From Alphaproteobacteria bacterium (GTDB taxonomy: Bacteria > Pseudomonadota > Alphaproteobacteria > Micropepsales > Micropepsaceae), in NCBI GenBank assembly GCA_028871345.1, contig JAGWNK010000002.1:124001-188000 (forward strand): a stretch of DNA of 64,000 nucleotides, given 5' to 3'. Positions 17,922 through 26,668 of the stretch are shown piece after piece (the first letter of the stretch is position 1; each line of letters begins with the position of its first letter). The notes below the pieces were generated by a model. That model searched no databases. It was not told where the DNA came from and saw nothing but the letters and a program-made list of their open reading frames with translations. A program made the position numbers and the translations under genes.

Positions 17922-18224
17922 TCAGGACCGGGTCCAATCTCCGACGACGTCCGCCTCCCGGATGTCCGGCGGCGCTGCCAGCCGGTCGCTGGCGCAGTCG
18001 CGCACGCCCTGCAACACCGTGCCGGCGCGATTGGCTTCGCGCGCCGTCTCGTCCTGAAACGCATCGACGATCACGAAGGTCTGCGGGTCGGTCCGCACCG
18101 CCAGCCACGCGACATTGCCCGGTTCGAGCGCCACAACGCTGCGCATGTCCTCCACCATGCGGGCGACCGCCGCTTCCTGTCCCGTTCGAGCCTTGAGCTC
18201 GATGTGAAGCGCGACGCCGGGCAT
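17922..18224 (-). CDS. Antibiotic biosynthesis monooxygenase (ABM)-domain protein
   Basis: A 100-residue protein with the dimeric alpha/beta-barrel ABM (YgiN-like) pattern: an N-terminal strand (ALHIELKARTGQE), a helix (VARMVEDMRSVVALEPGN), a strand (WLAVRTDPQTFVIVDAFQDE) and a C-terminal helix. Such proteins act as small oxygenases of quinone-like substrates or as stress proteins; the substrate here is unknown. ATG 18224 gives the expected start. It is an isolated gene in the insert between ihfB and rpsA. Confidence 0.8.
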   Translation of the reverse strand: MPGVALHIELKARTGQEAAVARMVEDMRSVVALEPGNVAWLAVRTDPQTFVIVDAFQDETAREANRAGTVLQGVRDCASDRLAAPPDIREADVVGDWTRS

Positions 18225-18436
18225 GCGCGTTCCTCCGGCTACCCCGAGGTCAACGCGCGAATGGGCCGACGGTGCCGCGCCGTGTAAAACACCGCCCTAC
18301 GTCACCGGCGCCAACGCAACCCAGGATGAGCGGTGGCCTTAACCCCAACAGGAAATTCCGATGAATGGGGAACTTTCCTGATCGAAATCGGCGGAACTGA
18401 CGATATAGTCGGCACGAAGACTTGTGGGATTGTGTC

Positions 18437-18544
18437 GTGTGGACTGCACTGCGGCGGCAGTATCGCGATTTCGTGTTCTTCTTCTTCGGAGCGGCATTCA
18501 CGGGCTCGCTTCTGCTGGCGATCGGGATCATCACCAAGCTTTAG
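18437..18544 (+). CDS. Possible 35-residue single-helix membrane protein
   Basis: The frame from GTG 18437 (a TTG at 18422 is an alternative) gives a basic N-terminus (ALRRQYRD) and one hydrophobic helix (FVFFFFGAAFTGSLLLAIGI) before a TAG. A strong terminator follows 28 bases later, which supports a real small transcript. No family recognised. Confidence 0.4.
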   Translation: MWTALRRQYRDFVFFFFGAAFTGSLLLAIGIITKL

Positions 18545-18571
18545 GCATCCGAAAGCCGAGCACTCACGAAG

Positions 18572-18597
18572 GGCGCGGCCTCGGTGCCGCGCCTTTT
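18572..18597 (+). terminator. Rho-independent terminator
   Basis: Perfect stem GGCGCGGC/GCCGCGCC with loop CTCGGT, followed by TTTT. It sits 28 bases after the small membrane ORF. Confidence 0.8.
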
Positions 18598-18620
18598 CCG
18601 CATCCGGAGCCTCCGTCGCG

Positions 18621-18809
18621 GCAGAGGAACGAAACGCCGTGTTGTCGCTGATGCGGAAATATGCCGACGTTCCCATGAGCCTCGCCGACGCCTGCATCGT
18701 GCGCATGACCGAAACGGCAACGAATCCGATCGTGCCCACGACCGACGCCGATCTCAGAATCTACCGCCGGCACGGTCGTCAGACGATTCCTTGCGTCATG
18801 CCCCGCTGA
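18621..18809 (+). pseudogene. VapC-type PIN-domain toxin, C-terminal remnant
   Basis: The last 62 residues of this frame match the C-terminal half of a PIN-domain ribonuclease: LMRKYADVPMSLADACIVRM carries the acidic LADA motif, and TTDADLRIYRR carries the TTD motif with the late metal-binding aspartates. A whole VapC has about 135 residues and an N-terminal Asp; here the frame before this part crosses a terminator and shows no PIN sequence, and no antitoxin gene is adjacent. It is a decayed toxin gene, a sign of past mobile or addiction modules in this insert. Confidence 0.6.
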
Positions 18810-18812
18810 CGA

Positions 18813-18840
18813 AAAAGGCGCGGGGAGACCCGCGCCTTTT
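18813..18840. terminator. Bidirectional terminator between rpsA and the VapC remnant
   Basis: Perfect stem GGCGCGGG/CCCGCGCC with loop GAGA, flanked by A-runs on the left and T-runs on the right, so it can work for rpsA (leftward) and for rightward transcripts. Confidence 0.85.
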
Positions 18841-18875
18841 GGCGGATGGGTTTGGTCGAAGACCGCCCTCCACCT

Positions 18876-18917
18876 GGTCCGGCTTGCGCCGGACCGACCT
18901 CCCCACAAGGGGGAGGT
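18876..18917. repeat. Palindromic intergenic repeat (two hairpins)
   Basis: Two adjacent hairpins lie just after the rpsA stop: GGTCCGGC/GCCGGACC (loop TTGC) and ACCTCCCC/GGGGAGGT. This double-hairpin type resembles dispersed intergenic repeats of alphaproteobacteria; only one copy is present here. Confidence 0.45.
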
Positions 18918-18929
18918 TGGAGGACTGCA

Positions 18930-20678
<1,749 letters not shown>

Positions 20679-20808
20679 GTATTTCCTTCGGTTTCAAAAC
20701 GTGTCTGCCGACCGGATCGCTCCGGCGGACTTCCAGACGGGCGCGCGCCCGCATGGCGGTTCAAGATCGGAAAAGTTCGGGAGGCTCGAGGGCGACGCCG
20801 GGTCTCCT

Positions 20809-21477
20809 TTACCCCTTGGCGAGCGCCTTGAGCGCGTTCTCGACGCTGGGTTCGACCAGGGCGAGGGCTGCCGCGAACGCCGCGTCTATATCCAAATCCG
20901 AGGTATCCAGCAAGCGCGCGTCGGGCGCGGGCTTCAGCGGCGCCACGGGCCGGTTGCGGTCGCGGGCGTCACGGGCCTCGATATCGGCCAGAATGGCGGA
21001 TTCCGGCGGAGCGGCCCCGGCCGCCGACAGTTCCAGCCAGCGCCGGCGGGCGCGAACCCCGGGCGCCGCATCGACGAACAGCTTGGCGGTGGCATCGGGG
21101 CAGACGATGGTGCCGATGTCGCGGCCGTCGATCACGGAACCCTTCAACCCGCCGGGCGGCCGGGCGGCGAAGTCGCGCTGGAAGGCCAGCAGCGTGGCGC
21201 GAACCGCGGGAAAGGCGGAGACCACCGAAGCCACGTTGCCCATGGCGCGGCTGCGGATGGCGGGATCGTAGCGGCGGGCGGGATCGAGCGCGCGGGCCGC
21301 AGCCAGCGCGTCGGCCTCGCTGGCGGGATCGCCATGGGCCTCGGTCACGCCGAGCGCCACCAGGCGGTAAAGCGAGCCGGAATCGAGATGGGCGAAGCCA
21401 AAATGCTGCGCCAGCCGCTTGGCCAGCGTGCCTTTCCCCGACGCGGCGGTGCCGTCAACGGCGATGATGATGCTCAT
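20809..21477 (-). CDS. cmk: Cytidylate kinase
   Basis: Cmk phosphorylates CMP and dCMP. The 222-residue protein has the P-loop GTAASGKGT (residues 9-17), LDSGSLYR after it (tyrosine-containing CMP site) and the conserved VIDGRDIGT near the middle. ATG 21477 lies ten bases after the stop of the upstream orphan gene. Co-location with rpsA is conserved in proteobacteria. Confidence 0.96.
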   Translation of the reverse strand: MSIIIAVDGTAASGKGTLAKRLAQHFGFAHLDSGSLYRLVALGVTEAHGDPASEADALAAARALDPARRYDPAIRSRAMGNVASVVSAFPAVRATLLAFQRDFAARPPGGLKGSVIDGRDIGTIVCPDATAKLFVDAAPGVRARRRWLELSAAGAAPPESAILADIEARDARDRNRPVAPLKPAPDARLLDTSDLDIDAAFAAALALVEPSVENALKALAKG

Positions 21478-21487
21478 GAACGGTCAA

Positions 21488-21844
21488 TCAGCTCCACGAC
21501 CTGCCCGTGTACCAAGCAGGTGCGGCCCCGGCCAAACCGCACCACTGCCAGTCGTCCAGCGTTTCGATAGACAACTGTCTCTTGTAAACCCGGTAGCATG
21601 GAAACAGGACCGAGTACCAATAGCCAAGGTCACGCAGCTTGCGTCGCAGTTTGTCGCTATCCATGCCCAGTGAAAGTTCGGTTGCGGCGAGCGTGCCCGA
21701 TGGGCTTCCGAAATCCAATACCCGGGCTTCCAATTGGATGGTTCGGCCGCCGTCGATTCGCAGCTCCACGGGCGCCACAACTCGGATACCGAGATCGATG
21801 GCCGCATGCGCCCAGGAATTCGATATCGCCACATCGATCGGCAT
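21488..21844 (-). CDS. Hypothetical protein between aroA and cmk
   Basis: A 118-residue protein of unknown family. It starts MPIDVAISNSW, has alternating strands in the first half (VVAPVELRIDGGRTIQLEARVLDFG) and an aromatic-rich second half (LGYWYSVLFPCYRVYKR, then WQWCGLAGAAPAWY). No signal peptide or transmembrane helix is evident. The spacings of 40 bases to aroA and ten bases to cmk put it inside the operon, but it is not part of the usual aroA-cmk-rpsA order, so it is probably an insertion specific to this lineage. Confidence 0.65.
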   Translation of the reverse strand: MPIDVAISNSWAHAAIDLGIRVVAPVELRIDGGRTIQLEARVLDFGSPSGTLAATELSLGMDSDKLRRKLRDLGYWYSVLFPCYRVYKRQLSIETLDDWQWCGLAGAAPAWYTGRSWS

Positions 21845-21884
21845 CGCTCGCGGTCTCAGATCTATCAGGAAATCGGCGAGGGTC

Positions 21885-23219
21885 TCATGCGGCTTCGATC
21901 GCCGCTCCCAGCCCGCGCATCAGGGTCTCGAAATCCGGGAAGGAGGTGGCGATCATGCGCGTGTCGTCCACCATCATCGGATTCTGCGAGGCCAGGCCCA
22001 TCACCAGGAACGCCATGGCGATGCGGTGATCCATGTGGGTCGTCACGGTGCCGCCGCCGCGCACGGCGCCGGCCCCCTCCACCACCATGCCGTCGTCGAG
22101 CTCCTGCACCGTGACCCCGGCGGCGCGAAGGCCGGCGATGATGGCGGCGAGGCGATCGCTTTCCTTCACCCGCAATTCGTCGAGCCCGCGCATCACGGTC
22201 GGGCCGTCGGCGAAGGCGGCCGCCACCGCCAGGATGGGATATTCGTCGATCATCGAGGGCGCCCGTTCGGGCGGGACCTCCACGCCTTGCAAGGACGAAG
22301 CACGCACCATCAGGTCGCCGACCATCTCGCCACCGCTCTCGCGCGGATTTGACACGACGATGTCGGCGCCCATCTCGCGCAACGTGTCGAACAGACCGGT
22401 GCGGCGGGCGTTGAGCAGCACGCCGGGGATCGAAAGATTCGAACCCGGCACGATCAGGGCCGCCACCGCCGGGAAGGCCGCGGACGACGGGTCGCGCGGC
22501 ACGTCGACCGGGACCGCGGTGAGCTCGGCCTCGCCCATGACCGAGATCGCCTCGCCGCCCTCCGGCAGCGCCTCGATGGCGACCGCGGCCCCGAACGCCT
22601 TCAGCATGCGCTCGGTGTGATCGCGAGTGAGTTGCGGCTGCGTCAAACGCGTGCGGCCGGGCGCATTAAGCGCCGCCAGCAACAATGCCGACTTCACCTG
22701 CGCCGAAGCCACCGTGATGCGATAGTCGATGCAGATCGGCTGGGCCGCGCCCTTCAGCATCACCGGCATCAAGCCGCCGTCGCGGGCCTCATATTCGGCG
22801 CCGAACAACGTCAGCGGCTCAAGCACCCGCCCCATCGGCCGCTTGCGCAGGGACGCATCCCCCGTAAACACGGCCATCACGGGGGTGGTGGCCATGGCGC
22901 CCATCATCAGGCGTGAGCCGGTGCCGGAATTGCCGAAATCCAGGACGTCATCGGGTTTGCGCCAGCCGCCGACACCGGTGCCGTGGACCCGCCACTCCCC
23001 CTGCCCATCGCGCACCACCAGGGCGCCGAAGGCCCGCACGGCATTGGCGGTGTTCAGCACGTCTTCGGCCTCGAGAAGGCCGGAAATCCGCGATTCTCCG
23101 ATCGCCATGCCGCCCAGGATGAGGGCCCGGTGGGAAATGGACTTGTCGCCCGGGACCAGCGCCGTCCCCGCCAGGGGCGGCGAACGTCGGGCTTTGAGCG
23201 GACGGGCGGAGGCCGGCAT
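21885..23219 (-). CDS. aroA: 3-phosphoshikimate 1-carboxyvinyltransferase (EPSP synthase)
   Basis: AroA joins phosphoenolpyruvate to shikimate 3-phosphate. The 444-residue protein has the signatures [16 protein letters not shown] near the N-terminus, [16 protein letters not shown] (PEP site) and [11 protein letters not shown]-type sequence (here [10 protein letters not shown]) near the C-terminus. ATG 23219 has AAGGA seven bases upstream and is preferred to an ATG seven codons earlier. The GNSGTG with alanine in the next helix (GAMA) resembles class II EPSP synthases. Confidence 0.96.
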   Translation of the reverse strand: MPASARPLKARRSPPLAGTALVPGDKSISHRALILGGMAIGESRISGLLEAEDVLNTANAVRAFGALVVRDGQGEWRVHGTGVGGWRKPDDVLDFGNSGTGSRLMMGAMATTPVMAVFTGDASLRKRPMGRVLEPLTLFGAEYEARDGGLMPVMLKGAAQPICIDYRITVASAQVKSALLLAALNAPGRTRLTQPQLTRDHTERMLKAFGAAVAIEALPEGGEAISVMGEAELTAVPVDVPRDPSSAAFPAVAALIVPGSNLSIPGVLLNARRTGLFDTLREMGADIVVSNPRESGGEMVGDLMVRASSLQGVEVPPERAPSMIDEYPILAVAAAFADGPTVMRGLDELRVKESDRLAAIIAGLRAAGVTVQELDDGMVVEGAGAVRGGGTVTTHMDHRIAMAFLVMGLASQNPMMVDDTRMIATSFPDFETLMRGLGAAIEAA

Positions 23220-23336
23220 CTTCAGTCCTTTGGGAAACATCCGGATTGGCTATCTGAACCGTATGCCGCGTCAAGCCCACTTCCCTATCGCAGGTTACCG
23301 CCGGGCGGAATTCGGCTTTGACAGGCCCCCTCAACC

Positions 23337-23873
23337 GTGGCAAACGACGCGGCCTCCGGAAGCGTCAACCTCGCGGGAACGACAGAATTGGTCAAAGCTG
23401 ATCTCGGAACGAAACGTGTTTGCCCGAGTTGCGGGGCGCGCTTCTACGATCTCTCGAAACGACCCATCGAATGTCCGAAATGTTCTTTCGCGTTCGAGCC
23501 GGAGTCGCTCTACAAGCAGCGCCGCCCGCGCCAGCCCGAACCGGTGGCGGCCGAGCCCGCACCCGCCGACGCCGAAGACGAGGAGGAGGTCGAGGAGGCC
23601 GAGGAAGCCATTGTCGAGCCGGTCGAGGGTGAACCCGAGGTCGAGACGGCAACGGAATCCGACGACGAGGAAGAAGCGGCGCCCGAAGAAGCGGAGGCGG
23701 CCGGCGCCGGCATGACGGTGATCGAAGGCGACGAAGACGCCGCGATCGAGGAGATCGAAGGCGAGGACGTCGAGGAAGACGAAGAAGACGAAGGTCTGCT
23801 CGAGGAAGTCGAAGAAGACGAAGACGACGTCAGCGGCATCATCGACGCGGACATCGAAAAGGACGAACGTTAG
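23337..23873 (+). CDS. TIGR02300-family zinc-ribbon acidic protein
   Basis: A 178-residue protein with the alphaproteobacterial TIGR02300 start: DLGTKRVCPSCGARFYDLSKRP, a four-cysteine zinc ribbon (CPSC and CPKC), followed by an almost uninterrupted acidic tail of Glu, Asp and Ala. The likely start is GTG 23337. It is divergent from aroA and lies directly before tRNA-Ala, a location often seen for this family. Function is not established. Confidence 0.9.
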   Translation: MANDAASGSVNLAGTTELVKADLGTKRVCPSCGARFYDLSKRPIECPKCSFAFEPESLYKQRRPRQPEPVAAEPAPADAEDEEEVEEAEEAIVEPVEGEPEVETATESDDEEEAAPEEAEAAGAGMTVIEGDEDAAIEEIEGEDVEEDEEDEGLLEEVEEDEDDVSGIIDADIEKDER

Positions 23874-23905
23874 TTTCCTCCCGGTCCCCACGCCGGGAAT
23901 GCATT

Positions 23906-23981
23906 GGGGCCATAGCTCAGCTGGGAGAGCGCCTGCATGGCATGCAGGAGGTCAGCGGTTCGATCCCGCTTGGCTCCACCA
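23906..23981 (+). tRNA. tRNA-Ala(GGC)
   Basis: A 76-base cloverleaf with encoded CCA. The acceptor stem GGGGCCA/TGGCTCC has the G3:U70 pair that identifies tRNA-Ala. The anticodon stem CCTGC/GCAGG holds the loop ATGGCAT, giving anticodon GGC. The T arm is GCGGTTCGATCCCGC. Confidence 0.97.
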
Positions 23982-24134
23982 TCCTCCGCCGCAACGGCGC
24001 AGTCCTCGAATTGGCGGTCGCCACCGATCCGGCTTTGCTTCCACAATCTCGACCGAAAGCCATGCGACGGCCGGCTCGGCCGCGCCCTTCGCCCGCGACC
24101 GGGCTCCGTCGATCACCCTCTCCCCGTGGAAGGA

Positions 24135-24518
24135 TCACTTCGGTGCGCGATGGGGCAGCGACACGGATCGGATCTCGAAGGCGGCGGCGATGACATCCAG
24201 GACGCCCCTCAGGTTCTTCAGAACGTCCACATCGCGAAAGCGCAGGACGCGGTAGCCGTGGCCGCTCAACCATGCGCTCCTCTGCTCATCGCAGGCGGCC
24301 TCCGGCCCGTTCGGTCCGTCAAGTTCGATGACCAGCATCGCACCGGGACAGAAAAAGGCGACGACGTAAGGCCCCACGCGGCAGCCGCGCCGGAAGCGCT
24401 GGCCCGCCATCTGCGTTTTTCGCAGGACCGACCACAACGTCCGCTCGGCGTCGGACTCACGCGCCGGCCGGCCGTGCATCAAGCCGTGACGGCGGCGTAG
24501 CGGTGAATGACGCTGCAT
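24135..24518 (-). CDS. DUF559 (Vsr-like fold) endonuclease-type protein, active site altered
   Basis: A 127-residue protein with the DUF559 pattern: ERTLWSVLRK, then GQRFRRGCRVGPYVVAFFC, then MLVIELDG, and RVLRFRDVDVLKNL near the end. DUF559 proteins share the Vsr/restriction-endonuclease fold. In typical members the second motif is YIVDFVC, with a catalytic Asp, and the third continues DGxQH. Here the Asp is Ala (VVAFF) and the His is missing (DGPNG), so nuclease activity is doubtful. ATG 24518 follows a GGGCAGGG site. It lies 150 bases from tRNA-Ala, a common landing place for mobile DNA, but no integrase is present. Confidence 0.85.
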   Translation of the reverse strand: MQRHSPLRRRHGLMHGRPARESDAERTLWSVLRKTQMAGQRFRRGCRVGPYVVAFFCPGAMLVIELDGPNGPEAACDEQRSAWLSGHGYRVLRFRDVDVLKNLRGVLDVIAAAFEIRSVSLPHRAPK

Positions 24519-24803
24519 ATGCCCTGCCCGAAAAACCTTCAGGATTTCCCGAGCCCTCACACGAGAAGACCGGAAAGTGTACGCCTGGTTTCCGATTCGA
24601 TCTCGCATGTCGATGATACCCCGGCCGGCACGCCGGGCGTGCGGCTGTCCGAATTTGCCACCTTGCCATCGGCGCGGTGCCGCGTCATGAAGCGCGCCGA
24701 CTGAGGCCCTGCCGACACAGTTGCGACAAGACAGGGGCGAGGGCGGCAGGTTAGTGTGGCGCAGGCTTGCTAAACGCGGGGCCAGATTGAAAGGCAAGCG
24801 ATT

Positions 24804-26303
24804 TTGAGTGCTTTTATCGACGCCCGGAACGTTCCTTCGGGCACCGTCCTGGAACCGGACTTGGCAATCATCGGCGGCGGCCCCGTCGGGATATCGCTCG
24901 CGCTTAGCCTGGCGAATACGCCGCTGCACGTCGCGCTGCTGGAAAGCGGCGGCATGACGTTCGATTCCAAGACGCAGGCCCTCTATGAGGGGGCACGCGT
25001 CGGCGCTCCCTACCTGACGCTCGAAGCCTCGCGCCTGCGCTATCTGGGCGGCAGCTCCAACCATTGGGGCGGCTGGTGCCGCCCGATGGATGCGATCGAC
25101 TTCGAAGAACGCAGCTGGCTGCCCTATTCCGGCTGGCCGATCACCAAGAAGGACATCGACAAGTATTTCGCGCGCGCCCATGCGCTGTGCGAAGGCGGCA
25201 CCCTGCTCTACGACCGGGCCGGCAAGTACGCCTCCGAAATGGGACCCGCCATCGCGCTCGGCGACGGAGGCGTCACCACGCGATGGTTCCAGTTCTCGAA
25301 GATGCGCGGCAGCATGCTGCCGACGCATTTCGGCGACCGCTATGCGGACGACCTGAAGCGGATCCCGCGGCTGCAGGTTTACCTCCATGCCAACGCGACC
25401 AGGCTCGGGCTGAACGCGGGCGGCAAGAATATCGACGAGATCGATGTCGCCACGCTGACGGGCCGCAAGTTCAAGGTGAAGCCAAAAGCCGTGGTGCTGG
25501 CCACCGGCGCCGTGGAGGCCGCACGCCTGATGCTGGCGTCGAACGACGTGGTGACGGCGGGCGTGGGCAACGAACACGATCTGGTGGGCCGCTTCTTCGC
25601 CGATCACCCCATCCCGCGCGACACCGCCACGCTGGTGATTTTCGACGGCAAGCTTTCCCCCTACTACACCGAGCAGCAGACCTTCCGCGGCGCCATCCTG
25701 CGCGCCGGGTTGTTTCCCAGCGAGGCCTTCCGCCGCGCGAACGCCGTGATGGGATCGTCGATCACCATCGAAAACAGGGTCGACCTCGACGATCTCGCCT
25801 CAGCCGCCGTCGCCACGACCGCCGCCGCGATCGGGGTGGACGCCGGGGACGCCATCGCCTTCTCGCTCGGCTGCGGCATGGAAGTGACGCCAGATCCCGA
25901 GCGCCGATTCACGCTCGACACCGACAAGGACGCGCTGGGCATGCCGAAGCTGAAGCTTCACATGCGCATCGCCGACAGCGACTTCGCCCACTTCCGCCAG
26001 ACACTGAAGGAACTCGGTCGCCAGCTCCTGGAATCGCGGGCCGGCATGCTGCGACTGAACCTGAAAACGCGCGAAGACTGGCTCGACGGACTGGACTGGG
26101 GCAACCATCACATGGGTACGACGCGGATGCATGCCGATCCGCGCAAAGGCGTCGTGAACGCCAATCTGCTGGTCCATTCGGTGGCGAACCTTTATGTGGC
26201 GGGAACCGGCGTCTATCCGACCTACGGGGCGGCGAACCCGACGATCAACCTGATCGCCCTGGTGCTGCGGCTCGCCGATCATCTCAAGGGCGGGTTGCGA
26301 TGA
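24804..26303 (+). CDS. GMC-family FAD oxidoreductase
   Basis: A 499-residue FAD-dependent alcohol/sugar dehydrogenase of the GMC family. The Rossmann dinucleotide site LAIIGGGPVGISLALSLA is at about residues 20-37, YLGGSSNHWGGWCRPM near 80-95 fits the GMC FAD-contact region, and the C-terminal catalytic region is NHHMGTTRM followed by VAGTGVYPTYGAANPT. The start is a TTG at 24804 with AAAGG upstream. It overlaps the next gene by four bases (ATGA), and that gene encodes a protein with a twin-arginine leader; GMC enzymes without their own signal often leave the cytoplasm with such a partner. Substrate unknown. Confidence 0.88.
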   Translation: MSAFIDARNVPSGTVLEPDLAIIGGGPVGISLALSLANTPLHVALLESGGMTFDSKTQALYEGARVGAPYLTLEASRLRYLGGSSNHWGGWCRPMDAIDFEERSWLPYSGWPITKKDIDKYFARAHALCEGGTLLYDRAGKYASEMGPAIALGDGGVTTRWFQFSKMRGSMLPTHFGDRYADDLKRIPRLQVYLHANATRLGLNAGGKNIDEIDVATLTGRKFKVKPKAVVLATGAVEAARLMLASNDVVTAGVGNEHDLVGRFFADHPIPRDTATLVIFDGKLSPYYTEQQTFRGAILRAGLFPSEAFRRANAVMGSSITIENRVDLDDLASAAVATTAAAIGVDAGDAIAFSLGCGMEVTPDPERRFTLDTDKDALGMPKLKLHMRIADSDFAHFRQTLKELGRQLLESRAGMLRLNLKTREDWLDGLDWGNHHMGTTRMHADPRKGVVNANLLVHSVANLYVAGTGVYPTYGAANPTINLIALVLRLADHLKGGLR

Positions 26304-26668
26304 AGGACGTCTTCACGCGGCGCAACATCCTGATCGGCGCCGGCGGCGTCGCCGCCGTTGCGGGCGCCGTAGTGGGTGGCCGCTACGTCTTCAGGAAGCG
26401 ATACGCGCCGAGCCCATACGACGACCTGCTGGCCAAGCTGAACGACCGCGACGCGGCGGCGCAGCTCGGCGAATCGGTCCTCGCCGACAGCGACGATTTC
26501 GACGCCAAGGCGGTGGCCGACGACGTGCGCGCGCGCCTGCAGAACAAGACGCTGGTGCAGGCCACGGCCGTCGATGCCGGCGAAGGACGCGTGATGGAGG
26601 CCGGCGGCTGGATTCTGCCCGAGACCCTGGCGCTGCTCTGCGCTTTGGCGGCGAAGGCGGCCAGCTAA
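26300..26668 (+). CDS. Twin-arginine signal protein, probable partner of the GMC oxidoreductase
   Basis: A 122-residue protein. FTRRNILIGAGG with a following hydrophobic stretch (VAAVAGAVVGG) is a Tat-type leader, either cleaved or kept as an anchor. The rest is helical and charged, without cysteines or recognisable cofactor motifs, and ends in GGWILPETLALLCALAA. Translation is coupled to the oxidoreductase gene (ATGA). By analogy with small Tat subunits of gluconate 2-dehydrogenase and similar enzymes it may carry the flavoprotein across the membrane; this is inference from position and leader. Confidence 0.7.
   Translation: MKDVFTRRNILIGAGGVAAVAGAVVGGRYVFRKRYAPSPYDDLLAKLNDRDAAAQLGESVLADSDDFDAKAVADDVRARLQNKTLVQATAVDAGEGRVMEAGGWILPETLALLCALAAKAAS

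Noticed and set aside
24757-24771. Possible sigma-54 box before the GMC oxidoreductase gene (TGGCGCA-N3-TTGCT)
   Set aside because: GG and GC are only 11 bases apart; this spacing is not tolerated by sigma-54.
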